A DNA stretch of 64,000 nucleotides from assembly GCA_014529385.2 (NCBI GenBank), contig CM043960.1, positions 24,530,896 through 24,594,895 of the forward strand. Reading direction: 5' to 3'. Source of the stretch: Adiantum capillus-veneris (taxonomy: Eukaryota > Streptophyta > Polypodiopsida > Polypodiales > Pteridaceae). A program made the position numbers and the translations under genes. The notes under the pieces were generated by a model, which saw only the letters and a program-made list of their open reading frames with translations, made no database searches and was not told the origin of the DNA. Shown one piece after another: positions 1 to 10,728 of the stretch. The stretch's first letter is position 1. Every line of letters begins with the position of its first letter.

Positions 1-257
1 GTAGGGATCCAAAGGAGGGAAAATAGGGATCCAAAGGGGGGGGGCCATCTGCAGAAGAACCATGTGCAACAATGGGCTAAAAAGGCCCTAAGGTTCAGCC
101 CATTAAGACTTCCAAAATGCTAAGGTTTCAACATTCAAAGGTTGTGTCCAAAGGTCAACCTTAAGGGAATTGGATGCTTTGTATGTGACCAGAAAAGCCT
201 TTGAATATCCCTACATAGGAGGGGGCGAGCCTAGCAAGTAGGGGATGAGAGAGAAGG

Positions 258-289
<32 letters not shown>

Positions 290-1459
290 GCTCCCTTTAC
301 ACAAAGGGAATGAGGGACACATGTCAGCTCCCTAGGCCAGATGCCCACAAGGTGTACCCAATTCCTATTGGATGACCCTTGAAGTGGACCAATGAGAATG
401 AGACTAGAGTAAATTTAGCCTAATTAATTTTAAAACACTTAATAAAAAGAACCAATGAAAATTAAGTCTCATGGATAATTATTGGACAGCCCGTGAAGGG
501 GTCCAATACGAATTGAGCAGCCCAATGGGCTACTTAATTCCTATTGGTCAGAATGGGGAAAGGTCCAATGGGGATTTAATTCATTTAAATCAATTAAGTT
601 TAATTGATTAAGCTCTCACAAAAGGGGAAAGGGGAACACATGTCAGAAGGCTATCACTTATGCTGCTTAATAGCCATTGGCTTGACTTGGGGAGGTCCAA
701 TGGGGAGCCTGCAAGAGCAAATAGCAAGAGGGCTCGCCCAAGAGAGAGAGGGGGCTGATTTTTGCACGGAATTATCACACACACACTCACACAATCTCAT
801 GTGTGAAGAAAGAGAAGACTATCTCTTCCCAAGCTTTAATGGAGAGCTCATCACCTACTCCAAGCTTGTGAGATAGAAGCCTACATCGACACACTCTTGG
901 CTTGTGGATGCAAATCCAACCAAGAGCCAAGCTTCAATGCATGATCATCTCCTCTATCAAGCTAATTACTAAGCTAAATCTATGCTAGTATGAGTGATTA
1001 TGTGAGGAGATGTACATCTTTCTCGTAAGATACTCCTTCTTCCTCTCAATCTACTCTCATACCCTGCTAGCTCTCACCATCTTCGAAGGTGTGTGAGGTC
1101 TTGGGTCTAAGAACGGGGATAATTAAAGTTGTGTTTACTAAGTGTTTTGCTTAGTGCATGAAGCTTTCATCTTCATTGCACTAGCTAGTCTTGAAGGAAC
1201 ACAAAGAATTGTATTGTACAATGTCTCTCTTGATGGGAGAAACCATAATACAAAGCCTTTTGAAGGGGGGACCAGCTCCATGCAAATCCGGTCCTCAACT
1301 GTTGTCAATAGCTTAATTTCTCTCTCTTTTGAAAGTATTGTTGATGCTATCTAACTAGGCTTTTTGTTGCTCTCTCCACCCAAGCACTCTTGTAATTCTC
1401 ATTAGGAATCTATTCTAATGAAATGCCCACTATGTTCATGCTAATTTCCGCTACACACA
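1..1459 (+). mobile_element. Diverged, left-truncated LTR of the 21561-30391 chromovirus family
   Basis: This stretch runs off the left edge of the window. It shares ordered blocks with the 1633-bp LTRs at 21561 and 28759: the 'ggggcgagccta' block followed by a CA tract, the 'ccttcgaaggtgt' block with the 'gaggtcttggg' phrase (near 1080), and the 'ccggtcctcaactgttgtca' block (near 1289). Similarity between blocks is loose, so this is an old relative rather than a recent copy. It appears to end near 1459 in 'ctacaca', just before RNase H-coding sequence of an unrelated gypsy element. It may be a solo or truncated LTR that landed in that pol gene. Short reading frames here have no domain content. 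Confidence 0.65.
259..288. repeat. (CA)n microsatellite
   Basis: About 15 uninterrupted CA units inside the diverged LTR. The young LTR copies at 21561 and 28759 hold only a short CA tract at the equivalent place, so it has expanded here or contracted there. Confidence 0.95.
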
Positions 1460-1476
1460 AGTTTTTAGGCCATTAA

Positions 1477-3616
1477 ATGTTACACCGACAGTTAAACAGT
1501 GCAGAAAAGAACTACACAACCACCGAACAAGAAGGGTTACGAATGATTTATGCTGTAAAGAAATTCCGGCATTATTTGCTCGCAAACAAATTTGTGTTCT
1601 TTACAGATCATCAAGCTCTTCTGTATCTGGTAAATAAACCATGCAATACAGGGAGAATTGTACGTTGGTTTATTATATTGCTAGAGTTTGATTTCACAAT
1701 GGTGGTCAAAAAGGGTAAAACCCATCTACGAGCGGATCATCTTTCAAGGATACAGAACGGGGAAGCTCCTGAAGGAGTAGATGATGACATACTAGATACT
1801 TATCTTTTCAATATTGAAATAATACCCAAATGGTCACAGGAAATAGTTAGCATTCTTTCCTTTGGAATTAGGTTTGATAATACGGAATACAGATCCAAAC
1901 AACAAACAATTCGATAAACAAAAAACTTCCAGTTGATAGCAGGACGGCTGTATCATCTAGGATCGGACCAAATCCTACGATTATGTATAAATCCGAAAGA
2001 ATTCGAGTGCTACCTTGAAGAAGCACATGTCCAGGATTGTGCATTTCATTGTTCAACAGTGAAAACACACCAGAGACTGAAACAGTTAGGGTTTTATTGG
2101 CCAACTATGTATGCGGACACACATTCTTATGTTACCAATTGTACTATATGTAGTGCCAAACGACCAGTGGATCACGCGACATTGTTTCAGGTAAACATTG
2201 CACCTACATGGAGTCAATATATCATTGATTTCTTAACCACCAGGACGTTTCCTGAGAACATCAGAAGAGCACGGAAAAGGGCTATAGAGTTGGAAGCTCG
2301 CGACTTTCAGATAATTGGGAACCAACTCTATAAGCGAGGAAAGGACAATCAACTTAGAATCTGTGCAAGTGAAAGCGAATACCTGCTGATTCTAGAACAT
2401 GCACATAGCGGAATAAGTGGAGACCATTTTTCGAGCGATAAGACGCCAAAAATTGTCTTAAGCGCAGGTATATGATGGCCTACATTGCGTATGGATCTGA
2501 AGAGTTTGTAAAACGTTATAACGAATGTCAGTGCACCAAGGTGCCGATAAAGAGAGATGAGATGCCACTATGGCCAATGATGGGAGCACAAGCATTTGCA
2601 AAATGGGGCATTGATTTTGTGGGACCTATCTCACCCCCTGCATATCGCACCCATACCCAATATATCATTGTGGCTACGGACTATCTTACAAAATGGACGG
2701 AAGACAAGGCAACGCAAAAAGCAGATGCACAAACTCCTGCACAATTTTTGTATGAGAATGTTTTTGTACGATACGGTTTACCAATAGAAATTGTCAGTGA
2801 TCGTGGGACACATTTTCTTAATGATGTCATTGAATATCTGCTAGAGGAATTCATGGTCATACATAGGAAATCTGCTCCATACCATCCATAGGCCAATGGA
2901 CAAGCTGAGGCCACAAATAAAACACTATGCACGGTTCTCACTAAAATAGTGTCACAGTCAAGAACAGATTGGGATCAGCAGCTATACTCAACCCTATGGG
3001 CATACAGGGTAGCTTACAAAACATCGATAGGAACAACACCGTACAACATGGTGTTTGGCCTAAATGCTATACTACCCATAGAGTTTTTAATTCCAACTCT
3101 ACGAGTAGCGAAACGCTTAGAATGGACAGGGCATGAGCTCTCTTCAAGAATAGATGATCTTGAAAAGCTAGATGAACTCCGCTTGAGAGCTGTAGCTTCA
3201 ATCTATGCTAAAAAGAGAAGACAAAAAGAGTTTTTTGACAAGCATGTGCACACTAAAGAGTTCAAAACAAGTGATTATGTACTTGTTTATACTTTGAAGC
3301 AACATGCCAAGAAACTTAAAAAGCGAGGGATGGGACCCTTTGTGATTAGCGATATATCACAAAGCGGAGTTGTCAAGCTTGCTACATTAGCAGGTGAAGA
3401 ATGCCGAACTGGATTAGTGGATGTCGACTGAAGAAATATCATCTACCACTCACACAGGAGATGCTCCAAAAAATCCATCAAGGAAAACAACGAATGAAGG
3501 AAAAACAGAGAGTACAAGAGGAATCTCAAGCAGAAGCACAAGAACGCATTGCAAAAAGAAGACTTCTGCGACAACAACAACAAAGTGGACCACCATTGCG
3601 AATCAATGCCATTTGA
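1477..3616 (+). pseudogene. Ty3/gypsy pol 3' half: RNase H and integrase
   Basis: The reading frame begins mid-RNase H (RQLNSAEKNYTTTE, then FTDHQALLYLVNKP and ADHLSR). It continues through a duplicated integrase zinc-binding module to the integrase core: WGIDFVGPI with the first Asp, VSDRGTHF with the second Asp, and the catalytic Glu region at ANGQAEATNK. It ends with the characteristic NWISGCRLKKYH tail near 3404-3440. RNase H would remove the RNA template and integrase would insert the cDNA. The gene is dead: stops lie at 1915, 2473 and 2889 (CAG-to-TAG in HPQANG), with frame changes near 2510 and 3400. Reverse transcriptase and the upstream half are absent, cut off at the diverged LTR. 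No intact start exists. Confidence 0.9.
1820..2540 (+). pseudogene. Duplicated integrase zinc-binding (HHCC) module
   Basis: Two similar modules follow one another. Each runs W-S-Q-x-I (at about 1830 and 2209), then LYxxGxDxxLRxC, a His pair (EEAH...FH near 2024-2046; EHAH...GDH near 2395-2427), a WPT-type strand, and a Cys pair (NCTIC near 2137; NECQC near 2522). The repeat period is about 126 codons. In the second copy the Cys pair is C-x-C instead of C-x2-C, and a stop and a frame change fall in it. Most gypsy integrases have one such domain. Whether two copies are normal for this lineage is not decided by this sequence. Confidence 0.7.
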
Positions 3617-4282
3617 CTAACGAAGTTGGATGAAGACACAGTGGAGCCAATAATTGCAGTCAAAGTGGGTAGCAATCAAGTTGAATCGACGGCATTGCTT
3701 GATTTTGGAGCTCAAGCAAATTTGATCTCTTACGGATTATACCAACAGCTCAAATCCACAGGCCAACTTCATCCTACTCCTTAAGTGCTAGAAAGTAGTA
3801 CATCACACTCGTTGAAAACATTGGGCTGGACTATATTGCATGTACAAGTACATCAATATATTTACCCACACAAATTCTATGTGGTGGAGAATGAAAGCAC
3901 ACAACACCCAATGATGTTGGGACAACCTTGGCAAAAAGAGTACAATGTGCAGATAGATTGGAATGCGAATGCAGTCAAAATTCAGCATGCACAAGAACAA
4001 CAGGTGATAGCCTTTGCTCAGCAATATCGGAATAATCAGCTGCCAGCAATGCAATCACTGACAAAAAAACCAAAAGCAAGAATGCCACCAAAGAACAACA
4101 TAATACCCAAGGCCAATAGACAGGTAAAAGCCAACCATGCTAACTACATACATACAACGTCACCGACCGCAATGCAAAGATCTAGATTACCAAACAAGGG
4201 AAACAAGTATGGATGCGAAAGGATAGAAATGACATGGCAGACAAGCAACAATGCAACGAAAGAATTCAACCGAAGCAGATAG
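3617..4282 (+). pseudogene. Retropepsin-like domain located after the integrase
   Basis: This frame is the same one that carries the integrase tail (3401-3616), separated only by a TGA at 3614-3616. About 16 codons in there is a beta-strand-like run, then LLDFGAQANLIS (DFG at 3701-3709, where retropepsins have D-S/T-G). A later MMLGQPW (about 3911) matches the hydrophobic-hydrophobic-Gly motif near the end of retropepsins. The spacing between the two motifs is close to that of a protease monomer. A TAA at 3782 interrupts it. The C-terminal part (after about 3985) is Gln/Asn/Lys rich. I infer an aspartic-protease fold from motifs only; activity is doubtful with Phe in the active-site triplet. 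Confidence 0.6.
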
Positions 4283-4704
4283 TTCAACCAAAAACCAAGG
4301 GCATAAAACAGATATGGATCCCAAAGAAAATGCTCAGCTATAACCCAAATTTTACTCGCATTTGGATACCAAAACAAAAGCAAAAGGAATTCCCTTCAGT
4401 ACAAGCAACAACGGAAGGCAGACATCTACATTTGAAAAAGGACAACCAACTTAAGTGGATGCCGATCCGCAACAAAACAATGGCAACCAAGGAAGTAGCA
4501 AAACACCTACCAAAATCGGCAAAAACAAGCTACCAATGGACAGCAAAAGAAATACTATCCACGGCCATTCCGACCAAGCCAATCCTCTCCATAAAAACAA
4601 CTACGGTTATATCAACAGTAGCAGCAAAGCAATTGCCTTTTGCAAAAAAGACAATTAAACAGAGAGCAGTAGAGTTACAGCTGTTACTTGCAAAGAAAAC
4701 ATGA
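4186..4704 (+). pseudogene. Basic tail with repeated W-x-P-K motifs, gypsy element 3' end
   Basis: A shifted frame overlaps the end of the protease-like frame and stays open for about 170 codons. It is very Lys/Gln/Thr rich. It holds spaced copies of a short motif: KQVWMRK (about 4204), KQIWIPK (about 4306), TRIWIPK (about 4354), LKWMPI (about 4453) and YQWTAK (about 4531). No enzyme domain is recognisable. The repeated Trp in a basic context suggests nucleic-acid binding, which is inference only. It ends about 190 bp before the polypurine tract, so it is the last coding part of this element. Confidence 0.45.
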
Positions 4705-4894
4705 AACCTCGACGGCGAATGTCAATAAGCATATGGTTTATTCCCTTCTCTTGCACAGCATTAATTTTTCCATGCATTGACCGAGTATGCATAAATTAGG
4801 GCCACATTAATCGGCCAAGCATTAGCAAAAAAAATTCAACCTATGCACGGCACATACTCCGAGGCGATACCTTGTCGCCCGGGAGGACTCCGGC

Positions 4895-4911
4895 TAGGAG
4901 GGGGGGAGGCA
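4895..4911 (+). other. Polypurine tract candidate
   Basis: A G-rich purine run (taggagggggggagg) follows the last coding frame of the gypsy element. It is the usual primer site for plus-strand synthesis just upstream of a 3' LTR. The following bases (cattctc) do not begin with TG, so the LTR boundary is not certain. Confidence 0.55.
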
Positions 4912-5371
4912 TTCTCAAATGCGGAACCAATAGTAGAAAGAGCAAAAAAGGGGCATGATTTTCGACTATTTTAAGGGGTTGTTGTTTGATTGCAAAATTT
5001 TCTAGACTAACCCAAGTATATATGCCCTTATACAGCATGTATCTATAGGTATATGGGGCCAAACGCCAATCAAGCCCCTAGGAGTGTGTATATAAGTAGA
5101 AATAGCCATTTTTCGAACAAAATATTGGTAAAACGGAGAAATCCGACCATAAAAGTGAATGTGAGTGTATATAATGTTTTGCGGGATTTTTTGGGTTTGA
5201 TTTGCTATTTTCCTTTTAATTTTGCTAATTTTCGGCAAAAAAACTCCAAAAATACAAAAAGCAAGTGAAAAGTGGTCGTAATGAAAAACAAAAAATATGG
5301 GGATGATCAGTGACTATAGGACAACCTATGGTACAGTGGGGGTGCAATTATGAGACTGGAGCGGAAAGCGT

Positions 5372-5438
5372 GTTTAGGCCAGGTTTTGATCGAAATGCCA
5401 AATTTGTTTAGGCAGGTTTTGATCGAAATGCCAAATTT
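5372..5438 (+). repeat. Direct tandem duplication, 34 and 33 bp
   Basis: Two adjacent copies of a segment beginning 'gtttaggc' and ending 'cgaaatgccaaattt' (5372-5405 and 5406-5438) differ by a single base deletion. This is a recent slippage-type duplication. Confidence 0.95.
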
Positions 5439-6502
5439 CTGGTAAACAGAGCAAATGGAGTCCAAATCAAGAAATTTTTTAGTCTAAACCGCATCTTGCA
5501 AGAAGTTGGGAGCACATGTCAAATTTCATGAAAAGTGGTTCGGGGACCTCCATTATAAGAAATTTTCACCTCATTTTTAGCTGATTTTCACTATTGACCT
5601 TTTGGAGAGAGCTTCTGCCACCTAGAGCGAACGGACCTTCCAGTAGCTTCTATGACGCGCACGACTACCCGACGGGCTTCAGACATGAGAGGTAGGCTCA
5701 CCACCTTGAGCTTTTCGCGCATGTTTGTCGTTTTGTCGCGAAAACTAGCGTAGGGTTCACACACAAAGCGGGCGGTAGAGACCTACAAGTAGAGACGGCG
5801 ACCTAATGGCTAACCCAAAAGCAATGAGACTTCATTGGCAGCTTACCCTAGCATAGGAGACCAGTCTTGGATGTCCAAAGGCAGTAGAAAACCATCGGGA
5901 AAAACCCTAATTCCAAGAATCCCGCAAGAGGCCACCAAATGGGAAATCGGTGAAAAGACGCCCAAATGCTACCAAAATTCATGGGTAGGAGCATCTCGAC
6001 ATGCTCGACAAGTCTATGTGACCCACATGACCAAAAAGTGACCCGAAGCGGCACTAAACTTCAGAAACGGCATCAGACACACAAAGCGTCAAATTGCTCT
6101 CACGGCCAAACCGCATGGCCGTTTGCCACCAAACTTCACGAGCGGCTTTCCTAGACCATCAACAACAGAGTCCTATGGTGGTGGACCACCACAAATCATT
6201 GAAGACGCAATCACGGGTGCTTCTAGAGCGACAAATTGCCAAATGAAGCTCCGGTGAAGCCAAAGTCGACAAAAACCATACGGCAAGGATCCCTAAGGGA
6301 TCGGGAAGCTATGGAGACCAACATCAAGAAATTTCATCGCCAAAAAGCACTCCAGAAGTCAGAAAACGGCTCGGAGGCTCTGAAGTCCACACGGGGAGTT
6401 ACTTTCTATCCATTTGACTTTTTTGTTGAAATTAGGCTTAAAAGGGACTCAGGGGGACCAAGGGCAGGCACTAGTGGCACATTCCATTAAAAAATCATCA
6501 GG

Positions 6503-7108
6503 AGACATCCTACGCGGACATCCTACACATAGGATGTCTCAAGGGCCTTTCTGGGCACAGATCCCAACATTTTTCATCACACACATTTTCTGAATGACCT
6601 TTACATGCTAGCCACCAAGTTTTATCACAATTGGATCAACATTGACCTCATATGCATGAAAAAACACAAAGTTAGGGCATAGAGGCAATAATGAGCCATA
6701 GACCTACCAAATCTTGTCCAAATCACATGAAACTTGCACAACACATTCACAAGCACATCACCAACCAATCTGTGTGGTCAGAAGCAAAAATTGATGAAGT
6801 AGACATCCTACGCGTAGGATGTCTATTTGACATTTTTGGCCTACAAAGGATGTTTTTCATTTCTAGATCCAATCACCTCATCATCAAGAGCTCACATACC
6901 AATTTTGAAGCCATTCTAATCAATTTTGACCCCAACACCTTCAAGATACACTTTTTGAGCCCAAAAACACTACACACGCTCTTACAAGAATCAATCCTTG
7001 TCCAAATCCATATCCAAGAGCATAGCCATGTTCCATAGGCCAAGGACCACCCACAGAACAAATCTCATGCCATTTTGATGAAATAGACATCCTACGCGTA
7101 GGATGTCT
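6503..7108. repeat. Spaced palindromic repeat array (AGACATCCTACG and its inverse)
   Basis: A perfect 24-bp palindrome, AGACATCCTACG followed by its reverse complement, occurs at 6801-6824 and 7085-7108. A third, imperfect site at 6503-6539 has two left half-sites and one right half-site. A lone half-site lies at 10280-10290. Starts are 298 and 284 bp apart. The sequence just before each perfect site is also similar ('ttgatgaa[ag]t'), so they sit at the ends of a degenerate unit of about 290 bp. Confidence 0.9.
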
Positions 7109-7311
7109 CCAGCATAATTTGGACCTTCTGTGTAAAGAGTGACATCATGGGAGCCAATGCCATGGTGCAATGAGCCCATAGCACATGCACAGTTTCACAA
7201 GTTCCTTTTAAGCTTTATTTCAATTTTCAAGTCATTTGGATAGTTAAAACTCTGTTTCTCAGCTAATATGGAAAAAACGCTAACTTCGGACTACTGAGTG
7301 CAATAGGATCT

Positions 7312-9615
7312 ATGGCAGCCGCGAAATCACCAGCAAAGAAGAGAAGAATGACCATTAAGGATAACCTAGAAGAAGTGGAGCCCTTCGTCATACCAGAAGG
7401 AACACTAAAGCCCACCAACACATGGATCTAAGAAGATCCGATGGCCGAGTACTTGGAGAAGATTGATCTCCACAACTATTTTGAAGCAGTGCCGGCAGGG
7501 GTTGACATAAAGAGAGTCTGGGAGTTTGTGACGACCATCAAAGAAGATGGAGTGGCCAGAGTAACTGATCTGCAAGGCAGGACAGAAACATAAATAGTCA
7601 TCACCGAGCAAGTTGTAGCAGATGCACTAGACCTCTCCAACAAGGGAGATAGTGTAACTAAAAAAAGGGATGAGGTCAAGGTGTACACTGAGAAGAAAGG
7701 TAACTACACTTTTGAAGATATTGCCAACCAAGAGTGGCAATCATGAGCCAGTTGTACAACCGATACTTCCATATGTGTGCGAAGAGGCCACAAAAGTACA
7801 GAATGCCGCCAGGTGCAATTGCCACGACATTCACTTGGGCAATGATGAAGAGCACTCCAAAGATAATCAATTATGCAGCATATATACATGACAACCTAGT
7901 GAAGATGGGTAACAAGAAGCCAACGTATATTGTGCCAGGAGAACTAATCACTAAGGTGATTTATGGGGCATTGCACGCAAAAGGAAGATGGCCTGACCCC
8001 CCATCACAGAACGGCTGGCTGAGACTCAAAGAAGACAAAGAAGACGAGCCACAAAGAGCACCAAGGGTTTCCACAAGATTGAAAAGACGGCTAGAGCCTG
8101 TTCAAGAAGAGCAACCTGAGAAAAAGAAGGGAAAGAAAGAATTTGCCCAAGTGAGGAGTCTAAAGAAGTTGAAGCAATGCAAAACGCCAAAGAAAAGGTG
8201 GAGATAGATCAAGAAGCCAGCCAGGATGAGGTCCTTGAGCTCAAGGACCACCTTATAGTGAAAGATCAAACCATCCAGAGGCTGCTGGCATCTCCTGCCA
8301 GAGTCAGAGCTACTAGCTCGACTCACATCACTACGGAAAGCCAACTTTATGAAGAAGAGATGCAAGAACTCCAGAAGGAGCTGACTCTATAGAAAAAGCA
8401 ACGATTGATGATGGCAGAAGGGTCAATTGTTATGCAAACACGAATGGAAGAAGACCAAAAAGCCCTGCAAGAAGAATTATAAAGTATCAAAAGAAAGCTC
8501 GAGGAGGCGGAGAAGATAAACGCCGAATTGAACGACCTCCTCGTGAATATGGGCGAAGAAGCTAAAACAAAAAAACAGAAACTCCTAAAGTAGATTGAGG
8601 AGCTGAGAGGACAGCAAGCTGGAGAGCAAGAGGGCACAGGGCTAGCGGCCGATGAAGGCATAGATTTAGAAATTGTGGCAGATCCAGTGGACACACCTAT
8701 GCAAAAGGAAATCCTAGAAGGATCCTCTCAAGAGCCACAAGATCTGACAAAGGAAGAGGAGGAACAGCTACGTAAAGCAATAGAGGTGGAGATCAGAGAG
8801 ACGACTAAGGACGCCTTGGAATGGGAGAAGAGGGTTTTCAAATCCATGACTATCCAGAAGATCGACGTCAGCAACCTCAGGCGCGAATGGCTTCAACCCT
8901 CTCTCGCATATCCTTTGTTGAAGTATGAAGCTTCCACCATCAATAAGAGGATTAGAGAAGAGCCTACAGTGCCACTCTACAACACAGATATCTCCCAATC
9001 ATAAGGGGTCAGGCTAATAGTTGACTCTCAACCAAAATGGAGGAAGGCGTGGCTAACAAAGTACCCACAATACCTAATCCATTTGGTAGAGGCACCGAAA
9101 AACATCAAAGACAACCTCAGCTTTTGTCCTCTACCAAGGATCAGGACGTGGAAGGCCCAGGAGATATTACAAAGGAGCCAACCCACTTGGCTAAATTATC
9201 CTAAGCTGCCGGGCGTGAAGGTAGGTGAGAGAATAAGTGTCCAATACATGGTGAAAATCCTAACGAGCGCCATCAAATTGTTCACTGGCTCACCTGACCT
9301 TACGTGCATCATGATGAAGAAAATGACCTTACGTGCATCATGATGAAGAAAATCTGCAAAACTCTTTTAGCAGTATTTGAGACATTCAAGCCAGGCCAGG
9401 TGACAGACAGTATCTTCTTCTTCCAAGATACTTACAGATGTGCCTATGATCTGTCTGGTCAGCCTTCCAAGGAGGTGATACATGAGTTCTATCAAAGGAT
9501 AATGTTTCTAGCATCCTATCACCTCCAGGCCTTTGAAGAAGCATTCTACACCGGCTTCTTCACAATAAACACTGATATTTTCGGCCCAACAATGATGAAT
9601 CTACATGCAAGATAG
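7312..9615 (+). pseudogene. Decayed accessory-type retroelement ORF with coiled coil
   Basis: From an ATG at about 7312, one protein can be followed across several frames. An N-terminal basic segment leads to a region with the order V..FV..I.EDG.A.V.D..G, then ITE..VADAL.L (about 7440-7640). That order is reminiscent of the 'putative plant transposon protein' domain found in plant gypsy elements; the match is from memory and weak. A Lys/Glu-rich linker, a long coiled-coil-like Glu/Lys/Leu stretch (about 8170-8650) and a globular C-terminal part to 9615 follow. Breaks include stops near 7428, 7591, 8390, 8480, 8592 and 9003, a frame change near 8140, and a 29-bp duplication. The function is unknown. 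A strong PPT about 75 bp after its end ties it to a retroelement. Confidence 0.5.
9296..9353 (+). repeat. 29-bp tandem duplication inside the accessory ORF
   Basis: Two adjacent copies of a 29-bp unit starting 'gaccttacgtgcatcatgat' begin at 9296 and 9325. Because 29 is not a multiple of three, the duplication shifts the frame and splits the C-terminal part of the ORF. It postdates the coding phase. Confidence 0.95.
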
Positions 9616-9687
9616 AATCATTGATCAAGATGCGTGAAACCATACGATGAAGAAGCAGATCAGCGGCCATGTCGGGGACGACATGAA

Positions 9688-9708
9688 CAAGGAGGGGGGG
9701 GAGGGAGT
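9688..9708 (+). other. Polypurine tract
   Basis: A purine-only run (aaggaggggggggagggag) lies directly before TGTTAGAAG, a typical LTR start. It marks the 3' end of the internal region that contains the accessory ORF. Confidence 0.75.
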
Positions 9709-10260
9709 GTTAGAAGCTGGACACACCCCACGGAAACTAACTACTCGGAAGATTGTCATTTTTTGTAATTTTTCATTTATTGAGGAAACCCGATTTTTCA
9801 CCTTGTAAATATTGGGGCTTACAGAAGTTTTCAGATTGTATCCCAGTTTTGATAGTTAGATTGAGTAGATGGTTGATTTTGGAACTTTAGGGTTTGAGAA
9901 TTGTAAGGTATATATACCACTTTTTGACCTTAATGAAAAAACATTTTGTCATTTTTAAAAAATAAGTTTTGAAGTCTGTGAGTGAGCGTACTGTGTACGA
10001 GAGAGAGTGTGAGCTTCATCTTGACGCTACGTGTGCACAGGTGGTCGAAATCGAGTGCGAAGAAGTGCAGTGTGTTGCCCCCGACGAGAGCTACGCACCA
10101 ATACCTACATTGTGCGCGTAGGGTCCGATTTTGTGAGCTCCTTCTACGAGCTTCATCTGGTGATTTGGTGAGCATACGTTGTCCGATTTTGCATTGCAGC
10201 ATATCTATGCGTTCACATTGAGTAGAGCTACACATTAGGCACTTTAGATTTCGGAAACGA
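9709..10260 (+). mobile_element. LTR-like segment after the PPT (3' boundary undefined)
   Basis: It starts TGTTAG immediately after the PPT and has a TATA-like box (gtatatatacc, about 9907-9917) and a T/A-rich U3-like part. The sequence to about 10620 may be the rest of the LTR or the leader of the gag that begins near 10630. No second copy is in the window, so the end is a guess. It contains one palindrome half-site (10280-10290) just beyond the stated end, linking it to the 6503-7108 repeats. Confidence 0.5.
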
Positions 10261-10629
10261 AGACCTGCAAATTTCGGCCAGACATCCTACGTGAGTTTGC
10301 ACTAGGTGTTTTGGGTTGGGGTTTTGGTTCATAGACCTTAGGGAGAGCGACCTATTGGTATTAGTAGGGTCTCCTTCAAGTTCTATGGTGTTTCGAGATT
10401 GTTTGATGGGTGTTCGGCTCTAGAAAGCGTTGTAGGAAGTTTCCTCTTATGCACTCTTGAAGGCTGTGGCTTAGACAATTGGTAGAGACCTCTGTAGGAA
10501 TTAGTTAGGAGTCGGTTGAGTGTAGGTTGACACCCTATGCTTGCTTCCACGCGCCTGCGGGTTGAGCTTCGTCATTAGCTGACAAATCTTGTTAGGTGAG
10601 TTCTCGCTGTGCTGACGTTCGTCATGGCG

Positions 10630-10728
10630 TATCCGTCCAACAGAGCCTGTTCTTGACGAGCTGATCAAAGGTATACAAGAATAAAATCAAACTTTGAAAG
10701 CAATTAAGCTTGAAGGGGTAGGCACCAA
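10630..10728 (+). pseudogene. Gypsy gag fragment, part 1 (upstream of the copia insertion)
   Basis: The frame reads PTEPVLDELIKGIQE, a stop (TAA), then NQTLKAIKLEGVGT. It breaks exactly at the copia left TSD (ACCAA, 10724-10728). Removing the copia element and one TSD joins this in frame to 15797 onward, which carries the zinc knuckle. It is the C-terminal half of a capsid/nucleocapsid gene. Further upstream no gag is recognised. Confidence 0.75.
10724..10728. repeat. Left target-site duplication of the copia element (ACCAA)
   Basis: ACCAA directly precedes the TGTT of the left LTR, and the same five bases follow the right LTR at 15792-15796. Confidence 0.95.

Larger units (their letters stand above)
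4912..7311 (+). repeat. LTR and leader-like non-coding DNA
   Basis: About 2.4 kb without a supported gene. TATA-like sequences lie at about 5016-5025 (tatatatgcc) and 5089-5098 (tatataagta), as expected in an LTR promoter after the PPT at 4895. A 34/33-bp direct tandem repeat is at 5372-5438, and palindromic repeats are at 6503-7108. Short frames at 5835-6490 and 6691-7038 have no domains. The second LTR that would define the boundaries is not in the window. Confidence 0.5.
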
